Part shown: positions 37,928 through 46,089 of the stretch, in pieces
Layout: every line of letters begins with the position of its first letter
Numbering within the stretch: position 1 is the stretch's first letter
NCBI RefSeq assembly: GCF_043641665.1
Contig: NC_092181.1
Location: 9,443,057 to 9,507,056, forward strand
DNA from: Enoplosus armatus
Taxonomy: Eukaryota > Chordata > Actinopteri > Centrarchiformes > Enoplosidae
DNA length: 64,000 nt
Direction of reading: 5' to 3'
The notes under the pieces: generated by a model
The model's database searches: none
The model's input: only the letters and a program-made list of their open reading frames with translations
Told to the model about the DNA's origin: nothing
Program-made: the position numbers and the translations under genes

Positions 37928-40499
37928 CCATCCATTCCGTCCAGTCTTGACCCTTTGTGACCTTGTTTCCAGGGTGATTTATGGGTATAACATAGCGGTA
38001 GGAATCTAGCGTCTGGGATCTGGCACTTGTGTGTGTGTGTGTGGCCTTGAGCGTGTGTTTGAAAGAGAGCGTGCGTGTCCGTTTTTTGAGCTCCTCTATG
38101 TATTTCGTCACCGGTTCATAGGTCTCTTTAGGTGACCATGACTGAATATTCTGTCATCCACCAAGTGGCACCCCGTGCAGCCGGGAAAAAAACGGTGGCA
38201 ATTACAAGCCAGTCCCAGAATGCTCGTCGTGTTGATGAAGTGCACAAGTACTCGCATCATGGGTTCCTGGGAATTTCAGGGATCCCCTCCTCATGTACCC
38301 ATTTGAAGATTGGACAGCCTTGACTCTGGGCTGGGGTTGGCCAGATATGAGCTTTTGACGGCTAGTGCTGATGTTTTTGGGCCTCAAGCTGTTGACTTTG
38401 ATGCCAACACTGACTTGTATGTAAGCTAATTTGTAGTCACAGTCACTTAACTTAACTGCATTCTTTTCAGGATTTAGACCACACCTTGCTAACGAACAAT
38501 AAGTGAAACTGTAAAACCCTCCTGCAACTTTGGCATCCCGTTCTGGTGAGAGCTCCCGTGGTTGCAAAGCATGGGCTGTAAATCACACTGGAGTTCTGAG
38601 AGGCTGTAGATTTTACTGCTATGAAATCTAAACCTTCGTTTTAACGTTTGACCTTTGGAACACACAAGAAAGTCGAGTGTTTGTACAGCAGCGGTGGTTC
38701 ACGAGCATTTGCAGCAGCGGGTGGCTGTACTGAAAACCTGCAGGCTCAGGGGGAAACAGTGGACCGCATCCAACAATCACGGATGTAGACTATTGACCAA
38801 ATCACACTAGTGAGACATCAGATCGGAACAGTACCTTGGAATCAAGCTTCAAGTTGACTGCTCTCCATTAACAATACATTTGCAATCAAAGAAACCTATG
38901 CTATGATCCACTCACAAAGAGCACTGGTTGTCATTTGCATCGCTACCAAAATCAAACCGTTTTCAGCATTGATCGACAGGTCTTTAATTAGTTCAGGCTA
39001 ATACTATTACTCCATCCTGGACGGATAACGCTTTGGTGATGTTGTAGTGACCAGGCCTATATTTTCAAATATGATCAGTTCGGAAACAAATTAAATTGTG
39101 ACTCTCCATGTCAGCATACCTTGAGTTGACATTGTCCCTCAGTGCACAGAAACGTGAATGAGTGAATGATAATGTTGCTCTATGTCATTCGTCTTTTCTT
39201 CTAGTGCCACCTTGAGGTTACCATTCTGGGTTTCTAGTGAAATGTCTCAACAACTAATGGATGACATGCCCGATATTCATATTCCCCTCACTTAGTATGA
39301 TCCCCTGACTTTTCAACTACATACTTTTTACGATCAAATACCTGCAAATGATCTGGCAATCTTATTCTAATGGGCACATACAAATGCACTGAGCACATTC
39401 GTGCTCCCAGGGGGGATAAATCTATGAGATTTTTTTATTCCTGCAGCGCCACCCTGAAGACATACTTTTTTTGTCCCTTTTCTGGCAAGAGCAACAATGT
39501 AAAAATTTGCGGTGGGCTGAGCATTACGAACACCTCTTTCTATCTCTAACCCTGTAAAGATCCATCCATTTTCCTTATCTCTCAGGCAGAGCCCAGCCAC
39601 CCTGCGGAGGAAACTAATTTCGGCCGTTTGAATCCGCGATCTCATTCTTTCGGTCACCACCCGAAGCTCATGACCATAGGTGAGGGTTGGAAGGTAGGCT
39701 CAGCTCCCTCCCCTCTTCACCACGATGGTCCGGAACAACACCCGCATTACTGCTGACAACGCACCAATCCGCCGATCGATCTCACGCTCCATTTTACCCA
39801 CACCCGTGAACAACGACTCCCCTGCTTGAGGCAGTAACCCCCTCTCAACCCGGAGGGGATCAATCCGCCTTTTTCCCGGCAGAGAACCACGGACTCAGAC
39901 TTGGAGGTGATGACTCTCATCCCGACTGCTTCGCACTCGTGCTGTAAACCGCCCCAGTGCGTAGTGTAGGTCCCAGTCTGATGAAGAACCACGTCATCTG
40001 CAAAGAGCAGAGAAGTGATTCTGTGACGCTCTCCCCGGCTGAGCCTTGAGATCCTGTCCGTGAATATCACAAACAGAATCGGTGACCCTGTAAAGAGCCT
40101 CCTCTGTATGCAGAAGGTGTTTATTACATTGCTGAAAGTTGCAGGCCTGCGACAACTAACTTGATTAATCTTGACTCGCCTGCATACCTTCCTGGGTAAG
40201 AGTAAAACTGACTGATACGCAGTCCATGAATTGTTCATTGATATCATTTATATGCGAAAAAGAGACCCAAGCCTGCCAAACCAATACGTTTTATCTGTAT
40301 TTTACTTCCCTCGCACAACCTGCTTCCAGACCTTTTGCTGTTATGTAATTGATTTTGACGCTAAGTCCTGTTTTTCTTTCGTTTTCACAGTTGTCTCAGG
40401 CCTCCCTGCGAGGTGAGGCGGCGAAGGTGCGAGCCCGGTTTCTCCTTCAGCGAGGAAGTGTGCCGCTGCGTACCGTCCCACTGGAGACGGCTGGACTAA
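15345..40499 (+). CDS. vegfc: Vascular endothelial growth factor C precursor, exons 2-7 (5' partial)
   Basis: The six exons 15345-15582, 16212-16402, 24372-24511, 31420-31562, 36758-37079 and 40391-40499 join to 1143 nt, 380 residues plus TAA, with every codon phase matching and every intron GT-AG. VEGF-C is a secreted ligand of VEGFR-3 (flt4) and VEGFR-2 that drives lymphatic and venous growth. It is made as a proprotein and matured by proteolysis. Seen here, numbered from the first exon 2 residue: N-propeptide 1-79; VEGF homology domain about 89-186 with the signature PPCVSVYRCGGCC (113-125); the basic site IIRR (183-186) before the C-propeptide; and repeated CQCVC-type cysteine motifs 191-371. 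N-glycosylation sequons are at 134, 164, 195 and 317. The C-terminus CEPGFSFSEEVCRCVPSHW is VEGF-C-like, which together with SSVDEL near the N-terminus argues against VEGF-D. Exon 1 (start codon and signal peptide) is missing from the model. Human VEGF-C has 419 residues, so about 40-50 residues are missing. Confidence 0.97.
15583..16211 (+). other. vegfc: vegfc intron 2
   Basis: A 629-nt GT-AG intron (GTATGT...TGTGTGTGCAG) and the shortest of the gene. It is AT-rich with an ATAATAATAATG patch near 15815. I see nothing else in it. The acceptor has an unusual TGTGTGTG tract in place of a clean pyrimidine run. Confidence 0.9.
16212..16402 (+). CDS. vegfc: vegfc exon 3: first half of the VEGF homology domain
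   Basis: The exon is 191 nt, the same length as I recall for human exon 3. The acceptor is TGTGTGTGCAG and the donor GTGAGC. It encodes SIESEWRKTQCMPREVCVDV and then the PDGF/VEGF family signature PPCVSVYRCGGCC (residues 113-125). The dimer-bridging cysteines are expected at C115 and C124, matching human C156 and C165, and the PREVC cysteine corresponds to human C137. The sequon N134-I-S matches human N175. The exon ends exactly after LSKT at phase 0, as in other vertebrates. Confidence 0.97.
16651..16972 (+). repeat. Copy A of a duplicated intronic block
   Basis: This 322-bp block begins TAATCTGACCACCGTGTG and ends AACAAAATATTTCT. It recurs at 19209-19480 in the same orientation with high similarity over most of its length. 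Copy A carries two segments missing in copy B: about 21 bp between GTG repeats near 16665, and about 45 bp near 16724-16768. No open frame or terminal inverted repeat is visible. Confidence 0.85.
17925..18065 (-). repeat. Interspersed repeat (same family), minus strand
   Basis: The reverse complement reads CCTCCACTTTGTCTTCCAGA, AATATCTCATCAATTATTGG and ATGGTTGGCCATGAAATTTT. It aligns with 12650-12760. Confidence 0.65.
19209..19480 (+). repeat. Copy B of the duplicated intronic block, flanked by direct repeats
   Basis: A 272-bp copy of 16651-16972 with two internal deletions, roughly 2.2 kb further into intron 3. On both sides it is bordered by similar sequence of about 33-36 bp, CTATGTTGTTGTTG followed by a T run and AATTTCT (19178-19209 and 19482-19517). 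That arrangement looks like an insertion with duplicated flanks. Confidence 0.8.
20173..20204. repeat. (TG)16 microsatellite in vegfc intron 3
   Basis: A perfect TG tract. Others in the same intron are at 22032-22056 and 22839-22857. Confidence 0.95.
20395..20498 (+). repeat. LINE/SINE-type 3' tail
   Basis: GGCGCTATATAGATAAAATT followed by GAATTGAATTC is a typical 3' end of teleost retroposons, with a short GAATT repeat tail. No coding part remains. A lone GAATT array at 31141-31160 may be a similar tail. Confidence 0.45.
24372..24511 (+). CDS. vegfc: vegfc exon 4: second half of the VEGF homology domain and C-propeptide cleavage site
   Basis: The exon is 140 nt, with acceptor CTTTTTGCAG and donor GTAAGT. 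It encodes LFEITVPITQGTKPVTISVA, the sequon N164-H-T (human N205), and the knot cysteines C168 and C170. It closes with VYKQVHSIIRRALPE. The dibasic RR (185-186) matches the human site cut by proprotein convertases to free the C-propeptide. The segment after RR is four residues shorter than in human (ALPE-C versus SLPATLPQ-C), which accounts for the 12-nt size difference. The split Glu codon runs into an in-frame TAA in the intron, so retention of intron 4 would end the protein just after the mature domain. Confidence 0.97.
24549..24756. repeat. Two (CA)n tracts at the start of vegfc intron 4
   Basis: CA 24549-24583 begins 38 nt after the exon 4 donor, and a second CA tract is at 24728-24756. 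Intronic CA repeats near donors are known binding sites for hnRNP L. An effect here is only a possibility. Confidence 0.9.
25230..25823. repeat. 33-bp minisatellite (about 18 units) in vegfc intron 4
   Basis: The array repeats a unit that can be written GCCGAGAACTCGTGTAATAA + TGTAGTAATGACT. It has two recurrent variants (GAGAACT... and GAGCACT...TCATCATG), and one unit is shortened by 9 bp. Because the period and the indel are multiples of three, frames stay open on both strands for more than 200 codons. These peptides are repeat artefacts. The array passes directly into (TG)n at its 3' end. Confidence 0.95.
26206..26778. repeat. Microsatellite cluster in vegfc intron 4
   Basis: TG 26206-26232 runs directly into GA, CA tracts lie near 26322-26333 and 26419-26440, a C10 run at about 26561-26570, and TG 26743-26778. 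There is no coding potential. Confidence 0.9.
27025..27190 (+). repeat. Teleost-type interspersed repeat, copy 1
   Basis: This matches 42195-42350 closely: CTTTACAGCTAAG, a CATTCAC-rich stretch, GATGGCYGACCGAGCTGCC, GCAACTTAGGGTTCAG and CTTGCTCAAGGACACTTC, ending in a C-rich GAACCCCCGACC block. I recognise the pattern as a common short teleost repeat. A fragment of its end also appears near 8055-8108. Confidence 0.75.
27825..27885 (+). repeat. Possible retroposon tail
   Basis: AAGGATCAAGGTTCAAGGTT followed by TATTTATTTATCATC resembles tails of teleost retroposons. It is too short for a firm call. Confidence 0.3.
28145..28800 (-). mobile_element. Penelope-like retroelement fragment (partial reverse transcriptase)
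   Basis: The minus strand encodes, in at least two frames, LSVGLSFIPTPSVSPFEQLQ (about 28680), a degraded RQLENTSFYVK (about 28410), and then NPTTEYPRKLRTLLKEGFLD and FLYVLPKTPKNPHHPPGRPI with VSGTD at the end (28144-28353). The 'LPK-hK...PPGRPIVSG' string and the upstream 'GLSF.PTP' segment are typical of Penelope-like reverse transcriptases. The catalytic palm motif (YxDD) and the GIY-YIG endonuclease are absent. The element stops right after VSGTD and contains stops and frame changes, so it is dead. Confidence 0.75.
31369..31410. repeat. (TC)21 microsatellite forming the polypyrimidine tract of vegfc exon 5
   Basis: This is an uninterrupted TC tract of 42 nt that ends ten bases before exon 5 (TGTGTTCAG in between). 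It serves as the acceptor's pyrimidine tract. Confidence 0.97.
31420..31562 (+). CDS. vegfc: vegfc exon 5: start of the cysteine-rich C-propeptide, Pro-rich linker
   Basis: The exon is 143 nt, preceded by a long (TC)n tract and TGTGTTCAG and followed by donor GTGAGT. It encodes CPVANRTCPAGQTWSSSQCRC (residues 191-211), collinear with the human segment that begins QCQAANKTCP, including the sequon N195-R-T. It continues with a linker rich in proline, NPLPPPLPPPRPSQQRF (221-237). At this point human VEGF-C has an acidic Asp/Ser-rich linker, so the composition of the hinge before the silk-like repeats has changed. The phases match exon 4 (2-nt carry-in) and exon 6 (1-nt carry-out). Confidence 0.93.
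32507..32535. repeat. (TG)n microsatellite in vegfc intron 5
   Basis: A perfect tract of about 29 nt. A CA/CG-mixed tract is at 36340-36366 in the same intron. Confidence 0.9.
32905..33450 (+). mobile_element. Degraded non-LTR retrotransposon (LINE) reverse-transcriptase remnant
   Basis: Pieces of a LINE ORF2 are readable in shifting frames: PQGCVLSPLLFTLRTCD at about 32920-32970, LRRVIKTTRNII at about 33224-33262, RRAQRTLKRDTPPQPQPVHP near 33290-33350, and FLKAVRLLNSAS at about 33405-33445. These correspond to the RT palm entrance and the C-terminal end of teleost LINE ORFs, with most of the sequence between lost. Stops and frameshifts make it non-functional. The exact LINE clade is not assigned. 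Confidence 0.65.
35437..36015. repeat. Old, diverged tandem array with a period near 21 bp
   Basis: The motif TTTGTTCCCTCAAATGAAT and its variants recur at about 35458, 35476, 35515, 35615, 35656, 35679, 35698, 35720, 35741, 35761, 35783, 35824, 35903, 35943, 35962, 35984 and 36007. Spacings are 19-23 bp or near-multiples, giving roughly 27 units. The units differ much from one another, so the array is old. It runs into an (ATT)n microsatellite at 36018-36049. Confidence 0.8.
36758..37079 (+). CDS. vegfc: vegfc exon 6: silk-like cysteine repeats of the C-propeptide
   Basis: The exon is 322 nt, with acceptor CTCTACAG and donor GTAAGT. It is GC-rich compared with its introns. It encodes the repeated C-X10-C-X-C-X-C pattern of the Balbiani-ring-3-like domain: C245 to C260, C268 to C283, C291 to C306, and then ACPRHQPLNKTKCSCECNES (309-328) with NKCFLKGRRFHQATC. 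The region is collinear with human VEGF-C from ICGPNKELD to HHQTCS. The sequon N317-K-T is an extra possible glycosylation site. In VEGF-C this domain covalently holds the precursor and takes part in matrix and CCBE1-dependent processing. The last codon (AG plus T) forms Ser345 with exon 7. Confidence 0.97.
37086..37115. repeat. Poly-G run (30 nt) directly after the vegfc exon 6 donor
   Basis: The intron begins GTAAGT and continues as 30 consecutive G, followed by a short CA-rich stretch. G runs near donors can bind hnRNP H/F and can fold into G-quadruplexes in RNA. Whether that matters here is inference. Confidence 0.95.
37881..37926. repeat. (CA)23 microsatellite in vegfc intron 6
   Basis: A perfect 46-nt CA tract, one of the longest dinucleotide tracts in the window. 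Confidence 0.97.
39185..39480 (+). repeat. Interspersed repeat (same family), copy near the antisense LINE
   Basis: CTTCTAGTGCCACCTTGAGG, AAATGTCTCAACAACTAATG and TGATCCCCTGACTTTT are followed by a second GCAGCGCCACCCTGAAG block at about 39445. Part of it may predate the LINE insertion. Confidence 0.55.
39560..40110 (-). mobile_element. Degraded LINE reverse-transcriptase remnant, antisense in vegfc intron 6
   Basis: The minus strand reads GSPILFVIFTDRISRLSRGE, then ITSLLFADDVVL with the RT catalytic FADD motif, then HECEAVGMRVITSKSESVVL, and in another frame YGHELRVVTERMRSRIQTAE and ISFLRRVAGLCLRDKENG. These are the palm and thumb part of a teleost LINE polymerase. It is 5'-truncated (upstream fingers and endonuclease missing) and broken by frameshifts. 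It sits inside or next to an older repeat at about 39190-39480. Confidence 0.8.
40391..40499 (+). CDS. vegfc: vegfc exon 7: last coding exon and stop codon
   Basis: The acceptor is TTTTCACAG. The coding part is 109 nt and reads SCLRPPCEVRRRRCEPGFSF followed by SEEVCRCVPSHWRRLD and TAA at 40497-40499. This is collinear with the human C-terminus CYRRPC...CEPGFSYSEEVCRCVPSYW. Human continues with KRPQMS after SYW, while this fish ends RRLD, two residues earlier. The cluster RRRR (354-357) is more basic than in human. Confidence 0.95.
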
Positions 40500-41060
40500 C
40501 CGCCAGGCTAACGAGAGGCTAACGAGGTGCTAACAAGCAGATAACGAACTTTTAACAATTGGAAATTATCACTCGTCCCCCCTAGACCTGCTGGTCACGA
40601 GTATCCCCGTCAGCTGATGGCAGCTAAGTGTGCGGACCCTGGTTAACGTGTGGGGGGGTTGGGGGGGGACCTTAGTGATTGGAGTGCAGATATGGGAAAC
40701 TGGCGATGTGAAGGTGGGAAATGCACTGACTCGGCTATGAGGACGTTTTAATGGGAGAGAGACTGATCGGAGCCCAGAAACAGAAGGACGGACTAAAAGA
40801 GACAGAGTCAACACTCGACACTTGTTTGAAAGTATTGTCTAAATAATTTGTTTTAAACTATTTTCGGGGTTTTGTATTAATTATGTCTCAGTATTCCTAT
40901 GTCAGATATTGATTATATAATTTATTAAATGTTATTTTTCAACCTCTGTTTATTGCAATTTCAATCTTTTTTTTTTCCATGAAAATACACTGTGATCAAT
41001 ATTTTTGTATCATGTATAGTATATGAGTAAAATAAAGTATACTGAATGTCGTATAACTTA
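40500..41060 (+). other. vegfc: vegfc 3' untranslated region (end approximate)
   Basis: After the TAA the sequence becomes progressively AT-rich and has no conserved reading frame. It ends in a canonical poly(A) signal with a T/G-rich stretch (about 41058-41075) shortly after, so cleavage is expected at about 41045-41060. A G-rich patch at 40650-40668 and ATTTA-like motifs near 40920 are visible. The exact end is inferred. Confidence 0.7.
41031..41036 (+). terminator. Canonical polyadenylation signal AATAAA of vegfc
   Basis: AATAAA lies 532 nt after the vegfc stop codon, inside an AT-rich stretch and followed within 30-40 nt by a T/G-rich element. It is the first full AATAAA after the stop codon that I noticed. 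Confidence 0.8.
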
Positions 41061-42194
41061 GTTTGTCTGTTCTGGCGCAAGTTATACTGAGATTATTCTG
41101 ATCTTAATCCACCTCAGTTCCAGAAACAAACACTAAAATCTGGGCCTAAAGGTAAAAAAACAAAGATTTAAGTAGAATCTATGTTGCTCACTGTGTGAAG
41201 ACTAGATTTTGTACTTTTAGAACCACCCAGGTTCTCCTTCCGTTGCTTTCGGTTTATTCAAATTTGTGAAACTGACTGTTTTTATACCTGAGCTGTGACA
41301 TGGGTTGGATTATTCTCATAGTAATGCTTTTCAAAGCTAACACACATTTGTTTAAAAGAGAATTCCCGCATTCAGAGGATCCCGGATAGTCGAGTCAGAA
41401 GTCTTTATGACTCAACTATGTCGTCGACAAAACTGACCGTATTGTTGTTTCCAACGCGCTTCCTTCCTGGACATTCTCCAGGAATGAGTCGTCCTCCCCC
41501 CGCGGCTACGTGGACTGCAGGCAGCGGGGCAGATGAAGCTTAACACCGCGCAAATATAGAACACGCCCATCGGCTTTTGAATGGAACATGCGCACCTTCA
41601 GTCTTCCAGACGTGTCTTTAATGAGCATGAGAGGACGAACCCAGCAGTTAAAGCTGAGAAACTCACTGACATGTCAGGCCTCTTAGAAATTGTTTTCATA
41701 ATGACATGGCGGTGGCAACGTAATCGCTGCCTGGATTGTGTTCAGAGGCAACGCTCCTTTGAGCGAATGAAACACTTTCTCTAAAGTGCAAGACTGTCTG
41801 TGCTTAGCTTTGGGCTACAGAAGCAAAAATCTTAAAAGTCTCAAACCACTGCTGACATTGACCATGCTCTTTCCCTAACCTTAACCAAGCACTGCCAGTG
41901 CCTAAACATAACTGTAAAAAAAATAATAAAAATGCTGCAGTCACTGCAAGTGGATGTTTTATTGAGATTTTGGCGGAAAAAACGAATGAAATCGTCAGAG
42001 AACATTTTACTGACACGTTCAGTTTTGCTACTTGGCAGGCACGTTACTTAACAACGTTTCCTCATCAACAGAAGACGCCATTCGGTCGGCATTATGTTCC
42101 CTCAAAACTTAAATTACTTGTATATAAACGTAATTTCTAGGAGACAGGCAGGTCTGACAGAGAGCTGTAGAGACCGTCGCGCTTTTCAACCTTC

Positions 42195-42356
42195 ACTGTG
42201 CCCAAAGCGCTTTACAGCTAAGCCTCATTCACCCATTCACATGCCGATGGCCGACCGAGCTGCCGTGCAAGGTGCTTGGTCTCCATCGGGAGCAACTTAG
42301 GGTTCAGTGTCTTGCTCAAGGACACTTCAGTGCTAACCACTGCGCCACCATGCCGC
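42195..42356 (+). repeat. Teleost-type interspersed repeat, copy 2
   Basis: This is the same family as 27025-27190, beginning with GCGCTTTACAGCTAAGCC and ending CTAACCACTGCGCCACCATG. It is directly followed by a member of another repeat family (ACTGCATGTAAAGATGG...) at 42362-42420. Confidence 0.75.
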
Positions 42357-42361
42357 TCCCG

Positions 42362-42420
42362 ACTGCATGTAAAGATGGCCGGACATGACAGCTCCCTGAA
42401 AGTGAGGCCAAAACAAATGG
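42362..42420 (+). repeat. Interspersed repeat fragment (ACTGCATGTAAAGATGG family)
   Basis: About 60 bp match 9228-9290, including ACATGACAGCTCCCT and GAGGCCAAAACA. The rest of the family is missing here. Confidence 0.6.
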
Positions 42421-42582
42421 CAAATGTGGATTATGCCGGTTTTACATCAATCTTAAACCGCCGCCTGCTCTCACACACACACACACAGCACACATTTTGA
42501 CGTCAAGTATGGAAGAGAAAGAAAGGTGAGGTTTCCTCTTCCCCTGCCTCCTCTTGTTCCACTATCTGTCTCTGTTCTACTT

Positions 42583-42588
<6 letters not shown>

Positions 42589-42625
<37 letters not shown>

Positions 42626-42778
42626 CAATCCCAATCTTTCAGGCACCGCATGTGTGTGTGTGTGTGTGTGTGTGTACAGAGGACGTGCTGCTCCAGAGGT
42701 TGATATACTTCATAATCCACTCCAGATGTAGAATGTTAGTTGTTGAAGCGCCATCACTTCTCATGTCAAGCCAGCTAA

Positions 42779-42809
<31 letters not shown>

Positions 42810-42900
42810 ATATGTGTATCTTTGCCTTTGTCTGCGTTGTTTGCGTCTCACCAGCAGAGACAAAATAAACCACCAAGTCTCGCATACACACACACACACA
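42589..42900. repeat. Cluster of alternating (CA)n and (TG)n tracts
   Basis: CA 42589-42622, TG 42651-42675, TG 42779-42802 and CA 42886-42900 lie within 312 bp. Open frames through this cluster are dinucleotide artefacts (CVCV/THTH peptides). Confidence 0.9.
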
Positions 42901-43334
42901 TTTATTCTCTCACATCATTTTAAAAGTGAACTTATTTCCAAAGTGAGGAAATGCCAGAATATCACAACATTTGATCAAGAGGGGGGGGGGGGGGGGGCAT
43001 CAGGTGCTTGTTACCAGGGATATTGTTGCCATCCTGCATCTGTTTCTCAGTCTACAAACCAGAGTGTAGCTGTTGCGGATTCGGACCTTGTGTCCGAAGG
43101 TGGAGCTGTTATTTCCATTTATTATTTCCGTGTGATAACCAAGTACAAGGAACTTGAATCTTTTTTTGTTTATTTTGGTTTTAGTGTCCAGGAAGTAAAG
43201 GTGGGACAGTAGTAGAGCCTCCAACAAACACCCACAACACGCACTCACGTAATCGCACCTCCACGGTCTCTCCATAACAGGGAAGGAAGGTAACAGAGCT
43301 ACCCAGGTCTGCTGATGAGATAGATAAGATGTTG

Positions 43335-43335
<1 letters not shown>

Positions 43336-43366
<31 letters not shown>

Positions 43367-43374
43367 TGTGTGAT

Positions 43375-43431
<57 letters not shown>
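43336..43431. repeat. Compound microsatellite (CA)n-(TG)n-(GA)n
   Basis: CA units (43336-43364) are followed after 10 bp by TG units (43375-43394) and then GA units (43394-43431). The CA and TG arms are complementary and could pair in single strands. Confidence 0.95.
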
Positions 43432-43433
<2 letters not shown>

Positions 43434-43558
43434 TGAAGATAAAGCTCAGTGGCACAGAAAGCAGTTCACACCATATATTACAGCAAAGTCCAGTATTAAC
43501 AATCCCACTCCCTTCCTGCCATTCAAACCCTTTGTGACTTATGATCTCTGTGTGTGCA

Positions 43559-43559
<1 letters not shown>

Positions 43560-43591
<32 letters not shown>

Positions 43592-43622
43592 TATGCACGA
43601 GAGAGAGAGAGAGAGAGAGAGA
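43560..43622. repeat. Compound (TG)n and (GA)n microsatellite
   Basis: TG 43560-43590 followed by GA 43599-43622. It has the same TG-then-GA order as at 43375-43431, about 190 bp away. Confidence 0.95.
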
Positions 43623-45421
43623 TGGAGGGAGAGACACATTGGAGGGAAATGGGTGCAGGGTGTGTCAGCTGCTTAGATAACACAATAGAACAAGGGACGC
43701 TATAAGCGTGTGTGTTTCTGTTGCTGTAATGCTCTTGCTGCATTAGAAAGGGATCGGCCTTGCTTTTATCATATCGTGTACGGAACCAAAAAAAAAAACA
43801 GTTGATCAGCTTCATCGGTTCAGTCCCCCACATCTAACGACATAAGCCAAAACTGAGTCTGAAATGAAATTGTTATGGGAAAATACTTTGGTTCGGTGAG
43901 CTCAAAATGGACAGGTGTGGCACTGTATATATAGAAAGCTACAGATATGCTGAAGACACAGCACAAAATTCAGTTGAAAATCCTGCTTAAACCTTTTTCT
44001 TTTTTCGACGACGGCTTTTAATAAGTTCCGTGAGTCAGACATTGGCATTGGAAACAGAACAGGCAGCCACTTGAGAGTGACTTATTGCGCTCTCTTGTCC
44101 TGCATGCAAGCAGCAGGGGAATGACGCCATTGGCCGGTTGGTCTATCTGTCCAACACTTGCAATGCATTTAAGGAACATTTTTCAACTCGGGTCTCATTC
44201 CCATAAATGTGACTGCTCTGACCGCTGGGTCACGCTTACCTTTGCACGAGCCACCTCCGTTGCAGAGTTGCAGACTCTGGCAAAATTGCGTAGAACGTGG
44301 CAGCTTGAGCTCCCCAAATAAACTCATATTACACATAAATTGTTTCAAATACTATCTGAGTGGATCTGTTAGTCGGCCAGCCAAATTACTTCACCTGCTG
44401 ACGTGATTCATGATACTAACTGATGTATTGTGACAAATGGTGTTAAATTTTAGCCCAGAAAGGCTTTGGGAAGTCAGGGGTGATACAGTTTAAAGAGCGA
44501 CAAAGTCCATGTGGGGAGCAGAGTGGGGTGGACGAGTGCGTTAGAAATACGACTTTCAGCCACAAGTTTGCTGTTCCGTTGTTTTTCAGAAAGCCTTTCT
44601 AACATGGGGTTAACGTTGTGAAGCAGCCGCAGTTTGGTTAGGATCAGGCATCAGAACACCCCGAGGGCAAACTTTCCCCACGTACAATTTATGATATGAT
44701 ACAAAGCAAAGGCGTATAACTAGCGGTTGCTTTCTACTAGTGAAGGACGATGCGACCATTGCACCTAAGCTAAGCTAAGCTAACTTAGCTATGTGGCTTG
44801 GTTGCTTCCCAACGTTAGCTGAGAAAGTCATTTGCACGGCAACCGCAAGCTCGTTCGTATCACGGAGCCAGTGGTCCAAACAGAATATAGGAACATTGCG
44901 GATGGCAACGTTATTCTAAACATGATTGTATATTTATATCAGGATGCTGACTGACGTTCACTTAAGGGCCACCGGTGTCATTAAAAAACGCCTTACTTGA
45001 AAACCCCACGCGGAACTTTTAAAGCTGCTGAAGTTGATCAGGTTGTTAGTTTCATTCTCGCTTTGGCTCGGCTTGCTGCGAGACCTGCCGTCAAAACCTG
45101 CCTCAGTCGGCCCATTAACAAGCTGCTGATACCAACTGAAATATCCCATTACTGTGGCTCTCACTGTTTTATTGTCTCGTGATGTTCTAAATGCTGATTT
45201 ATTCCAGACCGGAGTTCTTTTTTTTTTTTTTTTTTGCATTGAAAGTGGTCAAATTTAAGAGGTCACATTGAGCCCGCGTGTACACAGACGCACATCCTAC
45301 ACATCAGGTTTTTATTTAACTCGAGAGTGTGTCTCCTGCGGGCCAAAATATTCAGACAGTCCACTAGCTGTGAATAATTGTGAATGAAAGCAGCAGAGAT
45401 TAAAAACACCTGTCTGGATGC

Positions 45422-45452
<31 letters not shown>

Positions 45453-46063
45453 CGCAATTCTTAGTCCTAATCTCGACATCCATGAAATAATCTCAAAAGG
45501 TGCAACAAGCTGTCTAACAGAGGCAGACTGCATGACGTAGTAACGGATCACGTGCGACGCTGACGCAAACTGCCGCACGGTGAGTCAGTGTCTTCAGCTG
45601 TGACCATGCCAAAGACAACCAGACGATGTTGAGTTAGTATTTCTATATGTGCGTGTCTGATGTTTATTCCGGGGCGTGGCGTGACTTTTCCACTAGGTGG
45701 GGCCGCGTACTGTCACGTCATAAAAAAAACTGTGCTGAGAGGCTCTACCGCGTTTACACACACATAAAAATAAACAAAAATATTATTACAACAGAATTTT
45801 ATAGTTCATTTTTATTTCATATTAGAAGCCTTGCTTTGGGTTTTTTTCCCAACAATTTCAAGTCAATTTCCAAAATTACACTTTTATTTCATGCCACTTT
45901 TTTTATTGCGTAATATCGCATTTCACGACCAGCGGTGTTATTAACGCGACCCCCCCACCCCCCACCCCCCTTTCTCGCAATCACATTATCTCCCGGTTCC
46001 TTAAGCAGGCAAGCTTAACAGCTGCTGCCAGATTTAGCCAGTTAGCTCCTGTTAGCTGGAGCT

Positions 46064-46089
46064 AATTTTTTTTTTTTTTTTTTTTTTTT
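46064..46089. repeat. Poly-T run (26 nt)
   Basis: Twenty-six T after GTTAGCTGGAGCTAA. Similar runs occur at about 10949-10968 and 45219-45235. They could be poly(A) tails of minus-strand retroposons, but no body is recognised. Confidence 0.85.

Larger units (their letters stand above)
37080..40390 (+). other. vegfc: vegfc intron 6
   Basis: A 3311-nt intron (GTAAGT...TTTCACAG). It opens with a run of 30 G directly after the donor hexamer. It also holds (CA)n at 37709-37729 and 37881-37926, an interspersed repeat at about 39190-39480, and an antisense LINE remnant at about 39560-40110. In-frame TAA within the donor would end translation at once if the intron were kept. Confidence 0.9.

Noticed and set aside
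15345..40499. Identification of the gene as vegfd (figf)
   Set aside because: SSVDELM in the N-propeptide, QCMPREVC, and the C-terminal CEPGFSFSEEVCRCVPSHW follow VEGF-C and not VEGF-D.
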